A stretch of DNA of 64,000 nucleotides from Gibbula magus (GCA_936450465.1 OW388300.1:46390358-46454357), one strand, 5' to 3'; counted from the stretch's first letter, positions 39,747-51,283 are shown. Notes: generated from the letters alone by a model not told the origin. Made by a program: numbers and translations.

Positions 39747-40265
39747 CCTCATTTTATCTTTGATCATTTCGTTGACCTGCTGAATGCCGCAGGTATTTTT
39801 ATACGAAAATCATTTTCCTTTCACATGGTGATTCCGCCTACACGTGCCAGTAGCAAACCGCTTTATACCTCCACATTGTAATTACTGCAGTCTGATTAAA
39901 ATCGACCTTGTTCCGAGGAATAAAATTTGCAAAATAATGCATCTACCGGGATACGAACTGTTTCTGTAGATTCCTCGCCACCAGGAAACCTACCATCGAT
40001 ATGAGTTCCTATCACTGTATGCACTATATTTTGCATATTTTTTCCGCGGAATACCTTCGGTTTTAATCAGACTGGATAATTAATTTAACTATACCCAAAA
40101 ATCCAAATAGAAACTTCTTCACTAATGAAGATATTAAATAAACAAATAAAACACATGCTAAAGGATTCATTCATAACCAATAAAAAGGCACATAATTCCG
40201 TAAAAAGTAAATATTTATTTTTACCTAAGATGTTACAATAAAGCAACAAGAATAAAACTAAATGT
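39747..40265 (+). repeat. Diverged local duplication, copy 2
   Basis: This is a counterpart of 39063-39400 in direct orientation, longer because an inverted-repeat element (39888-40074) sits after TTACTG. Shared words beyond the insertion confirm that the duplication extends past it. Confidence 0.7.
39888..40074. repeat. TIR element with tRNA-like core, second family
   Basis: The left end CAGTCTGATTAAAATCGACC and the right end, reversed, CAGTCTGATTAAAACCGAAG form TIRs that continue to TTCCG.GGAA and TTTGCAAAATA. The interior, on the minus strand, contains AGTTCGTATCCCGGTAG, a B-box and T-arm-like sequence, preceded by GGTGGCGAGGAATC. The site is empty in the local duplicate at about 39205 (ATTACTGTTACCC), so insertion followed the duplication. 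The target duplication is not obvious. Termini differ from the 27551 family. Confidence 0.82.
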
Positions 40266-41233
40266 CCTAACTCCATAGGCAAATAACAGAACATACCCTA
40301 CGGTTGTGGCCGTTAAACGGACAAACGGTTTGCTATATAATTAAAGTTTCATAACATGATATAAATTAATAAGTTGGAGAAACTACCACGTGTTTCATTA
40401 CTGCAAGCTTGTGAAACTGGAGTACTATTCGGAAGCTGAATCTAAATAAGATAAATATACAATAGCACCCTGTTTACAGGTACAACTAATAATATATAAT
40501 TCAGTACCAGTATTGTCATGTTATCATAATTACTCATCAGGGTGCAATAAAACAAATAAAGCCAACTAAGACAACAATACCATTCCCAATTAACAATTGT
40601 ATTATCACTTGTCGTGAACTTGAAAATTACAGCTAATTGGTATCCAGATGGACCTACTATAAAAACATGGATAATTGTTCAAATAATAATGTTTTTAAAT
40701 AACTATATCAGACTTTGTTAGTCTTCAATGCCAAGTCAACTTTCTTTTCTAAAGATAACGTTAACCACTAAACATTGTTTTTAAATTTCGACGCGAAAAA
40801 AATGAAGTGGCCTGTAGTGCTTCTTTAGTGAGTAAATTGCAAAGACGAGAGAAGAACATAAGCTAAAGGACAAGAGAGATATCGTGCTGTTGTCGTGATA
40901 TACTCTCTCCTGGATATAAGCCACCTTCAGACTGGTTTATTTAAAGCAAAGATTAACGAGTTATTACCAGCCTTACAATAATAATTCTAGGAATAGTTTA
41001 GAAAATAGTTCTGAAAAATATACATCTCGAGAACATTTCGCACATTTAGATTCAAATTAAAACACACACCAACAAGTTGAGGTGAGATGAGTTGGCGTTT
41101 AACGCCACTTTCAAGAGTATTTCACTTATATGACAGCTTCTAGTATTATTGCAGGGAGAAAGCCTGCAATGCCATGTGGCTATACATTGCGGTGGAAACT
41201 GACAGCTGGGAGTAGCGAACCATGGGTGGGTAC
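40266..41233. other. Non-coding stretch, no gene seen
   Basis: No supported coding frame. A short inverted repeat GAGAGATATC / GATATACTCTC lies near 40875-40905. Confidence 0.5.
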
Positions 41234-41381
41234 ATAGAGAATACTACACGAGGTCTCATTAGATACGAATTATACGAAACGAGTGTCCTTCCGGCGGTAT
41301 CTGATCGAGAGAAACCGAGGTCAGATACCATAGGAAGGTATAATTCGTATCTAATGAGACCGAGTGTGGTATTTTATTTAT
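41234..41381. repeat. Foldback MITE of the AATACTAAACGA group
   Basis: The left arm AGAATACTACACGAGGTCTC then ATTAGATACGAATTATAC pairs with the right arm (reversed: AAAATACCACACTCGGTCTC then ATTAGATACGAATTATAC). An inner stem GGTATCTGATC / GGTCAGATACC encloses a CG-rich centre. The frames on both strands over it are by-products of the palindrome. Confidence 0.88.
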
Positions 41382-42544
41382 TACATACGTTCTTCATACG
41401 CGGATTGGTCACACCGCCTAATTTTAATACTAGGGATAAGGGAAACAATTCTACGTAACCGAAACCGGTTTCAATAACCGAGTGCGTAATAATTTGTGTA
41501 AACTGGCCCGAACGCTTATTTGCACCTCCTATTGCGTATACATACGACGGAATAATGTAGTTCATGAGATACAAGTTGAATAAATCAAAATTGGACTGTA
41601 AAATAGACAAAACCGTTTATGTAAATGAACTGTATTTGCTTTGTTATGTTATGCAAAGTATTATTCTTAATGCAAACATTCACATTAATCTTATAGTCAA
41701 TGAGTCAACTCGCCTCGCCTCGCCTCACAGTCGGTCGGCTCGCCACTGCGATGAAATGATTATGTTATTAGATATTGCCAGTACCAAATGAAGCAATAGA
41801 GCACAAGGTTTTAAGTTCGGGTGAACAGCAACAACCGACGCATTATGATTGTAGGCCTAATCGTGGCCTATGATAGGGAGAAAACAGTCGGACAGTGACG
41901 TTGTCGACTCGCGATCGGCATGTCAACATCGAAGGGCAAGGTCAACGCAGAGTGAATGTGTTTGGCTATGACTAGATCTAGACTTGACTAGTATCTACTA
42001 TCTATATATATGCAAGTTGTTCATTACGTTTTTGGTGATGGTCACATGATGTTTGCATTTAAAATTCCTTTTGACACCGACAATGAATGTGAGATGTGTC
42101 CGGATTTCTATACAACCCTTGAACTGTAAGTAAATACAGTGCGTTCGCCGATAGTTACAGCTATTCGCGATATCAATGTTGCATACTGGTCAAATGTGGA
42201 ACTTTCTAAAAGCACAGACAAACTATGTTGACGCATATATCTAGCATATAAAGTTGTGAAAATGAAATGTTACGTGTTTGTTTTAATTCAAAAGTAGTTC
42301 CGTTTCAACTTGACCCTAACTGAGAGGTCATTGGTTATCCAATGAGATCGTTGGAATATGGGGTCACGTTGTTACGACACAGGTCAACGTGATACGACAC
42401 ACGTGTAACGTACGAGATTAATATGTCATTAGTTGTACGTTCACCACGTGTACAATAAAGTAAAGATATGCTTGTCATAAATATTTGATGAATCCCACAT
42501 CTCATTTTGAACAATTGGTTCAGGGAAATGAGAACATGCGTCAA
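41382..42544. other. Non-coding stretch, no gene seen
   Basis: No supported coding frame. A short (CTCGC)n-like run lies at 41707-41725 and an imperfect direct repeat with TACGACACA/TACGACACACG at 42373-42405. Confidence 0.5.
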
Positions 42545-42735
42545 TCTCCATCAACGTAAATCAACGTGCAACAACTGAATCAACGTTGCAACAACGAACA
42601 TCAAAGTGACAAAATGGACATTAACGTTCATCAACACTGTACATCTACGTGCATAAACGTGCATCAACTCACAGAAATGTGCATCAGTGTACAGTTTATG
42701 AGCGTGCTTCTACGTGTATCAATGTCTATGTGCAA
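42545..42735 (-). repeat. Degenerate relative of the 10-bp minisatellite
   Basis: Words such as GTGCATCAAC, AACGTGCATC and CATCAACGT recur. They are the reverse complement of the GTTGATGCAC unit at 7991-8430 and 14185-14584, with many substitutions and lost register. It is directly followed by an ACAT microsatellite. It indicates that the satellite family exists at another locus in an older, decayed form. Confidence 0.7.
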
Positions 42736-42738
42736 GGC

Positions 42739-42896
42739 ATACATACATACATACATTCAATAATACAATGGACGTCACATACATACACGTACATACATAC
42801 ACACACGAGCGCACACACACACACACACATACATATATACATACATACATACATACATACATACATACATACATACATACATACATACATACATAC
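42739..42896. repeat. (ACAT)n microsatellite with (CA)n segment
   Basis: ACAT runs at 42739-42755 and 42828-42896 are separated by CACA-type sequence. The frames across it are by-products. Confidence 0.95.
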
Positions 42897-44087
42897 CTAC
42901 TTACAAAACATGAGTGTGTTTTTCATTAGTTCATAAACTTTGTGTTGAGATACAGAATGATTATGTTTGTAATTATGTATACGTCCTCCTGCTGTCACTG
43001 TGTTGTAAAGACGTGACAGCAAATTATTTTCTAATAGATTTATGGGATATAATTTGTACTCTTCTTCGAAAGCTCATTTTTCTGTTTTCTATTAGATCTG
43101 CTTTATGTGACCGTCGTACGTCAGTATATACAATACAACGTGTTATTAATCAATAATAAACTAAAAATGGAACATGTGATAACAACACTATCCTGACGAT
43201 ATCGAACATTGTACTGACGCCAGACATCACCTCATGGCAAGGAATCGGGCGTCTACCGACTTTACGAACGAACCAAAAATGTTTAAATCATATATGATTT
43301 TGTAAACCTGCCATTTATAAGTAACATGTTTATCTCATTCCCTGTGGTGGTAGAAACCTTTACTATATAACCTGATGACATAAACCGTATTAATAGATAT
43401 TCTATATTTACCTCAGTTGCATTCTGGGAAATTCCATAGCACTCGTATACAACTCTACAGAATTCTAATGATTTGCATATGTCTTCTATAACGTGATGTT
43501 TTCAGTTTCTAACTTCGAAATGCGAAATTTATTTGACATAAACTTTAAAAAATTGGCACCTGTCAATATCGGATTTCGGACACAGAAAGAACCGAATATT
43601 GAACGATTGCTGAAGATCAGCTCTGTCTTTTCTTGACATATAACAGATATTAATTTTAGTTTTTTACCCCTTTAAGCGGTATTTCCAAAATTTGACTTTT
43701 TTTAATCTTTGAAAATGCTTTATTATCGTTTATACTGAATAACATGTCATCTGACAACACGTCAACGTGCTTTAAGTATTTTGAAAACATAACTTTATTA
43801 AACTTCAATCATATGATATGGCAAGATTGCCATCACTTAAGCAAGTTTTTCAGATCATCATATTCAATATCGTTTAAAATCAACAACGTTACAGATAGTA
43901 AAATTTACACTGTTACATGTTAAATGTTAAATGGTCATCACTTTAATAACATCAACAACAAATAAATATAAATTACAAGGAAATTGGAGGGCAAAATAAA
44001 TGAACAACTGATTCGTGACCATTCTATATGCTGGTAGTCATAAGATTGTATTGTGCATCCTGCTACCGGCTCACTTATACAAGAGAT
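42897..44087. other. Non-coding stretch, no gene seen
   Basis: No supported coding frame or repeat; the frame at 42914-43156 is unrecognised. Confidence 0.5.
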
Positions 44088-44300
44088 AATGATAATAATG
44101 ACCTTCGTTATCCATCCCGAGGTACTGATCACTCGCTGTATATTACCATGAGGTAAGTCTACTTTCGATTTCATATCATGTGCAGATACCCATGTATACA
44201 GCTTGGTTGACTGAGTGCAATGTGCATGAAGTGACTTGCCCAAGGACACAACACAGCATGAGTCCCAGATCTCAACCAGAACTCGAACCTGACCATATAG
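44088..44300 (-). mobile_element. SINE copy, 5'-truncated
   Basis: On the minus strand the body reads GGTTCGAGTTCTGGTTGAGA, then CTCATGCTGTGTTGTGTCC, then TTGGGCAAGTCACTTCATGC, CAAGCTGTATACATGGGTA, ending in an ATT-rich tail (44088-44100). It is the same family as 34690-34964, but the tRNA-derived head upstream of the B-box is absent. Confidence 0.82.
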
Positions 44301-44454
44301 TAATATTATAAATCAGGATATCATGGTATAATGTATTTATGCTGTCTATGACGGTCAGAATAGGCAAGCAAGCTGACGCTTCAGCACCTTAATGGCGGAC
44401 AGTCACGTGACACCAATATGGCGGCGCCAATGACTTTGGAAATAGAAACGTCTA

Positions 44455-44692
44455 TATTACCCTAAGGGAAGTGTACTTTCGATTGACCTTTAAGCTGTTC
44501 GCGAGACCGAAACGGTCGGTACATATCATGTTCAGGTCCCCATGTATACAGCTTGGTGGACAATGTAGTGTCTTATTCAGGGACACAACACAGCATGAGA
44601 CCCAGATCTCAACCAGCAGACTAACCTAGCCAGTTGGCGTGAGAGGCTAGCATGGTAACGACTACACTACTGTGCTTATAGCAATTCCTCTA
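44455..44692 (-). mobile_element. SINE copy with tRNA-like head
   Basis: The minus strand reads CAGTAGTGTAGTCGTTACCA then TGCTAGCCTCTCACGCCAAC, which aligns with the head at 34690. The B-box has decayed (GGTTAGTCTGC). The body CTCATGCTGTGTTGTGTCCC and GGGACCTGAACATGATATGT follows. It lies 155 bp from the copy at 44088-44300 in the same orientation. Confidence 0.82.
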
Positions 44693-45210
44693 AGTGTTTA
44701 TGTTGTGCCATTGGGAATTACCGTAATTCATTCACATGGACGATTATATATTTTTTTTAAATCAATCAATGCGATGTGAAGGCGGTTATACTACGGCGGG
44801 TATTTTGTGTCATATTGAAATATTAATTTCAGTCTTCAGCAGAATTGTATTAGTTTGTAATGTCCTAATATTCTGTCATCCTTGAGTCTCAGAAATATGA
44901 GCACACAATTTTTTGCCATGGGGAGAAGGGGAACATTGTACAGATGAAAGGATTTTTAAGCTCTGGACGACCAGGGATGTTATTCTCACTGTTGAATTAT
45001 ATTAATTCATACACCCATGTTTGTCAAAACAGCAATGTTGCACCTGACGCAAATCTGTTAAAATCATATCGCTGCTCAAACATTGAAGACATCAATATGT
45101 TTACATCTGCTGTGCATTTTTGTTATCAAAGTTTTGATATTGTAGATTAAACAAATGCTTTTAATGAACACTTAACATGCTTATAATGCATATGGAAATT
45201 ATGTTTGATG
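44693..45210. other. Non-coding stretch, no gene seen
   Basis: No supported coding frame; the frame at 44944-45150 is unrecognised. Confidence 0.5.
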
Positions 45211-45470
45211 TTAAAGGGCCTGTAGCACATATTTCAATGATATAAAGGTATTTCACAAAATGGAAAATAAATGTTACGAATAATTGCAAAATAATCCACC
45301 TCAATTAATTATAAATATAGTAATGTGACGCCCATTTCTACGAGTACGGATAATCTGGTCTTGTAATGGGTTGGTTTACATTCTTAAATAAAGATATACT
45401 ACATAAACGTCTTTTATAAATGGGTAAATTTAAAAAAAATAATCACAAAATTATGCTACAGTGCCTTTAA
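45211..45470. repeat. MITE with TTAAAGG..TGTAGCA termini
   Basis: The left end TTAAAGGGCCTGTAGCACAT and the right end, reversed, TTAAAGGCACTGTAGCATAA enclose a 260-bp AT-rich body without coding capacity. It is related by its ends to 33774-34121 (TTAAAGG, then TAGCAC), but the bodies differ in sequence and length. Confidence 0.85.
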
Positions 45471-45623
45471 AAAATCCCCGTCTTTACTGAATGTGCGTCA
45501 GTAGTTTGATATATGTATATAGACAAATATAGAGATAAAGAAATAAAGACGTCATTTGTACATTACATTCATATAATTATGTAATAAACATGTGGAACGT
45601 GACAGTCTCGTTGCAAACACGTG

Positions 45624-45624
<1 letters not shown>

Positions 45625-45694
<70 letters not shown>
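45625..45694. repeat. (AT)n microsatellite
   Basis: About 34 AT units, directly abutting an inverted repeat at 45695. Confidence 0.98.
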
Positions 45695-45697
<3 letters not shown>

Positions 45698-45785
45698 GAA
45701 GAAATCACGATGATTTATTCATAATTCACAAGCATGCTTTCGACCATCACGGGTCTCATCAGGTGAATGACGTGATTTCTTCGAC
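45695..45785. repeat. Small inverted-repeat element next to (AT)n
   Basis: GTCGAAGAAATCACG (45695-45709) and CGTGATTTCTTCGAC (45771-45785) are perfect 15-bp inverted repeats around 61 bp containing ATCACGGGTCTCATCAGGTG. The element follows the AT tract exactly, a common insertion preference for small TIR elements. Confidence 0.75.
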
Positions 45786-46197
45786 AATTGTATTTTCCTA
45801 TATGAGACCTGAGGGTTGGAAAAGTTTGAACTGAATTTTGTTATATATAATGATTCAGGACAGGAGTTGTTACGTCACCCTCCGTGTTATACAATGCTAA
45901 AGCAACGAGTGGACCTACAATGTCTGAAGAAAAAGTAAATTATAAGTGTGTGGTTTCACGGGTTTGTTGATTACACTTTGTCTTTGCCATTCAATCAGTT
46001 CATACTGTTTCCCGCTGTAAGTAATAGCTATGATTTCCTGTGAGGGAAATTTCCCTTGTATTTTGTGTCGGTGGAAATCGGAAGTATAGTGCACGCTTTA
46101 GCAGAGCTCTGGAGCTTGTTCAGGTATCACGCAATATAACTATACGTATATATATGAAATAGTTGCCAAAATATTGATGTTTTTTATATCAAATATA

Positions 46198-46272
46198 TGA
46201 ACCCTCGTTGATTAAAGTACAAATATCCTCTACAAGCCTCAGATATTTGTAACTTTAATCAACTCGTGTTCA
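46198..46272. repeat. 75-bp foldback element
   Basis: TGAACCCTCGTTGATTAAAG then TACAAATATC pairs with GATATTTGTAACTTTAATCA then ACTCGTGTTCA, leaving a 14-base centre. No coding capacity. Confidence 0.85.
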
Positions 46273-48094
46273 ACTCGTGATTTCAGAAGACACTCTGGTG
46301 AGATTCTCTATTGACTACCCCAGATCTCATGTCCATTTCATTGTCCAAAGGGTAAGACTGGCCACACCAGTTCCTGTCTGTCTGTGTATTTATACGCTTC
46401 CTATGTGTCCGCCTCTGAGCAGTGCAATCTGCACCTGGTGTCACGAGCCCACTGATTGCATGGATCTATACCAATGAACCAGTGTCTGTATTCCCATGGT
46501 TCAAGTCAATATGTCCAAACTAAGACTTAGAAATGTACATTGATTTGGACAGAATGATTTAGATGAACAGAGGCAGTATTAGAGTTCAGGGTGTACATCG
46601 TTAAAATTACTTGTATGAATGTACCAATCTCATATGAGAAAATCAATCATGGTCAAATAAACCGTCATCAATATCAGAAAATGACAAATGTTTCAGGATC
46701 ATAATTTTAATGATTTGACTCTTACAGGAGGTTTCAATCAGTGTTAAAAAATAATTTGCAACACAAATGTTGAAAATAGTTATTTATTTCGCATTAGAGG
46801 ACATTTCAGAATATAGAATTAATTGCAGTTACACCAAATTGTCATACAATGTAACCATTATAAATTGGAGCAGACTAAATCCTGTAAGATAATGTTTATT
46901 ATCTCCACAACTGTTGGAAATGTAAGTGACTGTTCAAAGATGGTTTTGTGAAATCTTACCAAGACAGAGGTGGACACTTTCATTACATCCATTCATAGTT
47001 TAGTTAGTTAAAAGTCTAAGCCATGTCACTAATAAGGTTATAAAAAGCTTATAACTTCGGTCCTATAGGTCGTTACGTATTACAATGCCGGACGTTCTTG
47101 CTAGTTATCATATGTTTTATGAAGTATTTGTTTGAGAAATCATCATTACTAATGTTGTATTTACTTATCGCACTCGTTACGTGACAGACAACGCGAATCA
47201 TGTTTGATTTTGTAGTTATATACTATGTAATGTGCGTGCATAGAAATTATATTTTGCTTAGTTCCTGTAAATACCATTTTCTACGGAATCATAGTTTTAC
47301 GACTTTTCGTGTTGAACACGCATGACATCAAAGGATTACGTGAGTGAAAAGGGTATGTAAGTCAGGAAGCATTTTTTATCTATTCTCTTTGTTGTGTGAT
47401 ATGTTCGTCACTTTTCTTTGTTTTCAATAATTAGTGTTTAAGATGGTTTTTTTAACACGAGCCAGTGGAGGATTGTTGATTCCATATATGAACAAAACAT
47501 CGGAAATTTATATCTGTGGCAGGTTTCAAAGTACAATGAGGCGCAAGTTCAATTGAGAATATGTGAATAAATACCAGTCATCAGTTCTGGCAACAAATAC
47601 GAAATAAAGCTTATAATATGATGATTCTGCATGATAGCCATGGTAAACACAACTTGGTAACACGCGAAATCATTGACATATTGTCTATCGGCTTCAGTAA
47701 TGCTTGGCAGGATCAATATAAAAAATTCTTATTTTGTCGACTCACTTAAACAAAGACTTAAATGTATATTCCTTGAAAATAAAATTGCTCAGCTGATCTC
47801 TGATTATCCTCTTCAGTATGAAAAATAAAAATTGATTGACAGCAGGCATTAACATAAAACGTCCTGCCCTGCCAGTGGTATCCATTAGTGAACATTTATT
47901 GAAAAGAGAGTCAGTTGTTATACATTTAATAATAATAATAATAATAATAATAACTAAGATTGACGCGTCAGTACTTAGGTCTTCAATACTTCTGTTTGAC
48001 CCTTTAGCTCCATGTTTGATCGAGGATTGTCACAAACTTCCATTCGTAACATCTTATAAGGTACTGAGAAAAACCTAAACCATCAATTTCATTT
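46273..48094. other. Non-coding stretch, no gene seen
   Basis: No supported coding region. A short (AAT)n tract lies at 47928-47952. Confidence 0.5.
47928..47952. repeat. (AAT)n microsatellite
   Basis: Eight AAT units. Confidence 0.95.
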
Positions 48095-48545
48095 TAAATA
48101 AAAATGGCGGGAAAACCATGTGACCTACGAATTCGTCATGATTGACTTTTTTGCTTGCATTGTAATTCCCCATCATTTAAAAAAAGTCTCTATTTCAATT
48201 TTGGAAGTTTTCCCAATGGTTAAATTCTTCTGCCTTAATTGTTACCGGAAATGACTGTTCGCGAGCGATTTTATTATTGATTCCTAAAGACACTATATTG
48301 ATCTAGTAGCCCTGAAAGTTTCATGCAATTGAAAGATCGGAAAGTTGGAGTAATGTCCCCTTGAAGTAGGTCCCGTTTAACAAGTCGTTTAACACCATGC
48401 GAAAAGTATTAGGAGTTCGTTCATGAAAAACAACACCATGTATTCACCAATGCTTCAGCTACATACACAAACACATGTCAGATTCGTGGTGCAAGTATCT
48501 TCAGAGAAGAAGATTGTCAAAGGCACATGGGGTAGGACACTTTTA
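48095..48545 (+). repeat. Interspersed repeat (CCACGTGACC family), copy 1 of tandem pair
   Basis: It begins AAAATGGCGGGAAAACCATG then TGACCTACGAATTCGTC, contains CCCTGAAAGTTTCATG, and ends with GTATCTTCAGAGAAGAAGAT. Start and middle words recur in the same order at 48555-48760. The family is also present on the minus strand at 25400-25740. Coding potential was not recognised. Confidence 0.72.
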
Positions 48546-48840
48546 AAAAGTGACACAAAATAAAATGGCGGCTAAACCACGTGACCTACGAATTCGCCAT
48601 GATTTACTTTTTTGTTCGCATTGTCATGGTGCATCTTTTAAAACAAGTTCCACTGTTCGAACTGTACCTTTAATTGATCAACCAATCAAAAATCCGTTCT
48701 AATTCCGTTCACATTTCTAAGTCTCATTGAATTCTACCATCCCTGAAAGTTTCATCAAAATCGCTTCTGCCGTTTGTTCAGGAATCGTCGGACTAAAATC
48801 GTGGAAATAATAATAAGGATTCGCATAAAAACAATACGTC
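48546..48840 (+). repeat. Interspersed repeat (CCACGTGACC family), copy 2 of tandem pair
   Basis: AAAATGGCGGCTAAACCACG then TGACCTACGAATTCGCC and CCCTGAAAGTTTCATC show the same order as copy 1. It sits just upstream of a LINE tail on the opposite strand. Confidence 0.7.
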
Positions 48841-48899
48841 TTCCAGACTATGTCTTGAAGACCTAATTATAAAGAAACAGAAATATATTTGAGACATGA

Positions 48900-49062
48900 A
48901 TCACTCTAAGGCGCTGTACAGAAGAAAAGAAAGCCAGATCAATCCTCTGCCCATATGCTTTTTAATGAAGATGGGTCTTGACAGATTTTCTGAAACTGCT
49001 GTACGTGTCTGAGTCTTTCACATATGATGGTAGTGTATTCCACAATGTTGCAGCAGCCTATC
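48900..49062 (-). pseudogene. LINE C-terminal fragment (non-LTR retrotransposon)
   Basis: A minus frame reads AATLWNTLPSYVKDSD, then SSFRKSVKTHL, a stop, then KAYG. This is the typical extreme C-terminus of many LINE reverse-transcriptase polyproteins ('LWNSLP..(R/K)xSxSxxxFKxxLKTHLF'). Only about 45-50 residues remain, with one stop, so it is a severely 5'-truncated dead copy. The clade (CR1, Jockey or RTE-like) cannot be fixed from so little. Confidence 0.75.
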
Positions 49063-49611
49063 ATGATTTGAGAAATTGTGATAAAAAACATGGTATACCA
49101 CTGGTATAAGACATAAAATAAAATGATCGATTTGTCCTTTTAAGTAAACTTACAAGAGCTTTGAATGTCTACTCTGTGTTTTTAGAGAAGTGACCGGAGC
49201 AAACCAATGTCTACACCATTAATGATGCCTGTATGCTTAATGTTCATCTACAACCATTCAAAAACATATCTTAAATATTAACAAACACATACATTCACTG
49301 GTTCATCGGAGCTGATTGAAAATCTTATCTCGTGTCTTGAGGTATTACTTCTAAACAGGACCGGAAATAAATCTTTTTTTCTACCAAATGTGAAACTCAA
49401 TGTGTTTCTTCTATCATATATTGTAATAAAATTGTGTACTGATAAACATATAATTGGAAATGTATAGTAAATACGTTGTGGCATGTGTTATTGTAATTGA
49501 ATATATGGAAATTAATTGAAAATACTGTTATATTGAATTATTTTTTGGTATCTATTAATGTTTACGCGATTGCAAATATACACCCGAAAAAGAAGCAACG
49601 TTACCTCGATA
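49063..49611. other. Non-coding stretch, no gene seen
   Basis: No supported coding frame; the minus-strand frame 49278-49484 is unrecognised. Confidence 0.5.
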
Positions 49612-49768
49612 TGACATGGTTATATTTGGGTTAACACTAACTTCAATAGTACACATTCTTGTACTTTTTCTGACCAAGTTCCTTGCGGGATTCGAACCCA
49701 CCCTCAGAGTAAGGCAACGATCGTCAGCACTGACCGGACCAACAACTTACCACACGACCACGGGGCCT
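49612..49768. repeat. Partial TIR element with tRNA-like core
   Basis: It starts TGACATGGTTATATTTGGG then TTAACACTAACTTCAATAG, matching the left TIR of 27551-27759. It continues through the tRNA-like core (minus strand GGGTTCGAATCCCGCAAGG) to ACCACACGACC. The right TIR is absent, so this copy is truncated or represents the core without its partner end. The frame 49616-49804 over it is not a gene. Confidence 0.8.
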
Positions 49769-50737
49769 CGCGTTTATACTATTCGAATAACTTGGATAAA
49801 CTGATGCACTAAACCTGTCCTGCATAAATAAATTATTTGTCCAAACTTGACAAAATTAATAATTTGTCCAACGTATTGGTTTTTTTTAAAGAATAGAGGT
49901 TTGTTTTGGTAAGTGAAGAATGTATGTTTCAGGCAAATCGATATCAAGTCTGTAAAACAGATGTAACTCTATGTGTCCCACAACAAGTCATCTCCTAAAG
50001 TTTAACATTTAAAGGAATTAACTTGAAAACATTAAACAATAATCATTTAAATTTAAACGAAATATGTTTCTTCATATGTTAACCGAATGTGTTTGTCGTG
50101 CATATGTATTGGCCAGGTCGTATATATGTTTGTTTGTAGGTAAATATCTATCTACTTAACTACGTCTCACACAATTCTCATCTTTTCTGTTGCAGGACTA
50201 GTCGTATCAAAAATATCATTATTGATAGCAATGTAATATTAGGACATAGTTTTAACAACATGTTAGTTTTCACAAACAGTAAATAATCTATTGAAATAAA
50301 ATTTAAAGGAAGAATATAATTTTCACTTTGAAACCGTTGTATATGTTCCTAATAATACTGTACATGACTGTATGTATGGACAAGCTTTCCTTTATCTTGT
50401 CGTACTCATTTCGTTTCACTTTTGTTGATACGGTTATACGTTGTACGCGTTAACTCGCGGTCTAAAGAGTGAATCATATCTTCAGTCAGTCTTGTTATCT
50501 GTTATTATTTGCCTAATCCATAAACTTGCTAAAAACCGTGTAACCTTCTGATAGTGTCGTTGAAGCTCTTCCAAAACAAATGTTTTTTACTTTGTATAAT
50601 AACATTTTATTTCCAAAAAATACCCTTACGTTAAATATGTTTATCCTAAAATAATGAGATGGAATAATTAAATTAAAAAAAAAAAGAATAAATGAAATAA
50701 TTAAAAAAATTAATAGCATTAAAATTAAATATCTGAT
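49769..50737. other. Non-coding stretch, no gene seen
   Basis: AT-rich; A-runs near 50670-50705. No supported coding frame. Confidence 0.5.
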
Positions 50738-50801
50738 CAGCTGCATCCCGTCAGTTGGTTCACCTACTGTGAATCTTAGTGCAAATATCATGCAATTTGT
50801 C
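50738..50801 (+). repeat. Short interspersed motif, copy 3
   Basis: CAGCTGCATCCCGTCAGTTG then GTTCACCTAC, followed by TTAGTGCAAATATCATGCAA and TTTGTC. Same order of blocks as at 10139. Confidence 0.65.
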
Positions 50802-51214
50802 ACGCCTTTCTGGATGCATCTGTAGATATCAAATTGACGATGTGACTATGTGATAACAAAACAACTCTTATAATTTTTTACTTTAAGTAAATTTATTAGC
50901 TTTTGAACAACCATTTTATCCCTTTACGTCATACAAAAATATTAGTAAATAATCCAATCTAGTATATACATGTTTGCTTACATCTACAGTAACTTTGGAA
51001 ATAAGAACAGAAATGTAAATCTTCAAAACAGGAAATTTAATCGAGTAATCAAATGAGACGTTAGATAAATACAAGGTCCTGTCAGTGGTTTTATATGTAA
51101 ATCAAAACAATCATTTAGCCTGTTTTTGATCAGGGACAACACCGAACATTCCTTGAGAGAAAGTTGAAGTCGCAATTATTGTGCAAATTTCCATAGATAA
51201 CACAATCACTCCTA

Positions 51215-51283
51215 CAGCTGTATCCGGGAAGTTTGTTCATCTACTTGTGTACATGTATTTCAGTGCAATTATCACGTAATTTG
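51215..51283 (+). repeat. Short interspersed motif, copy 4
   Basis: CAGCTGTATCCGGGAAGTTT then GTTCATCTACTTGTG, followed by CAGTGCAATTATCACGTAAT and TTGG. It matches copy 3, with the middle slightly longer. Confidence 0.6.

Noticed and set aside
50513..50803. 96-residue frame with hydrophobic segment
   Set aside because: The hydrophobic run comes from A/T-rich DNA and the N-terminal part is a shared interspersed motif. No gene evidence.
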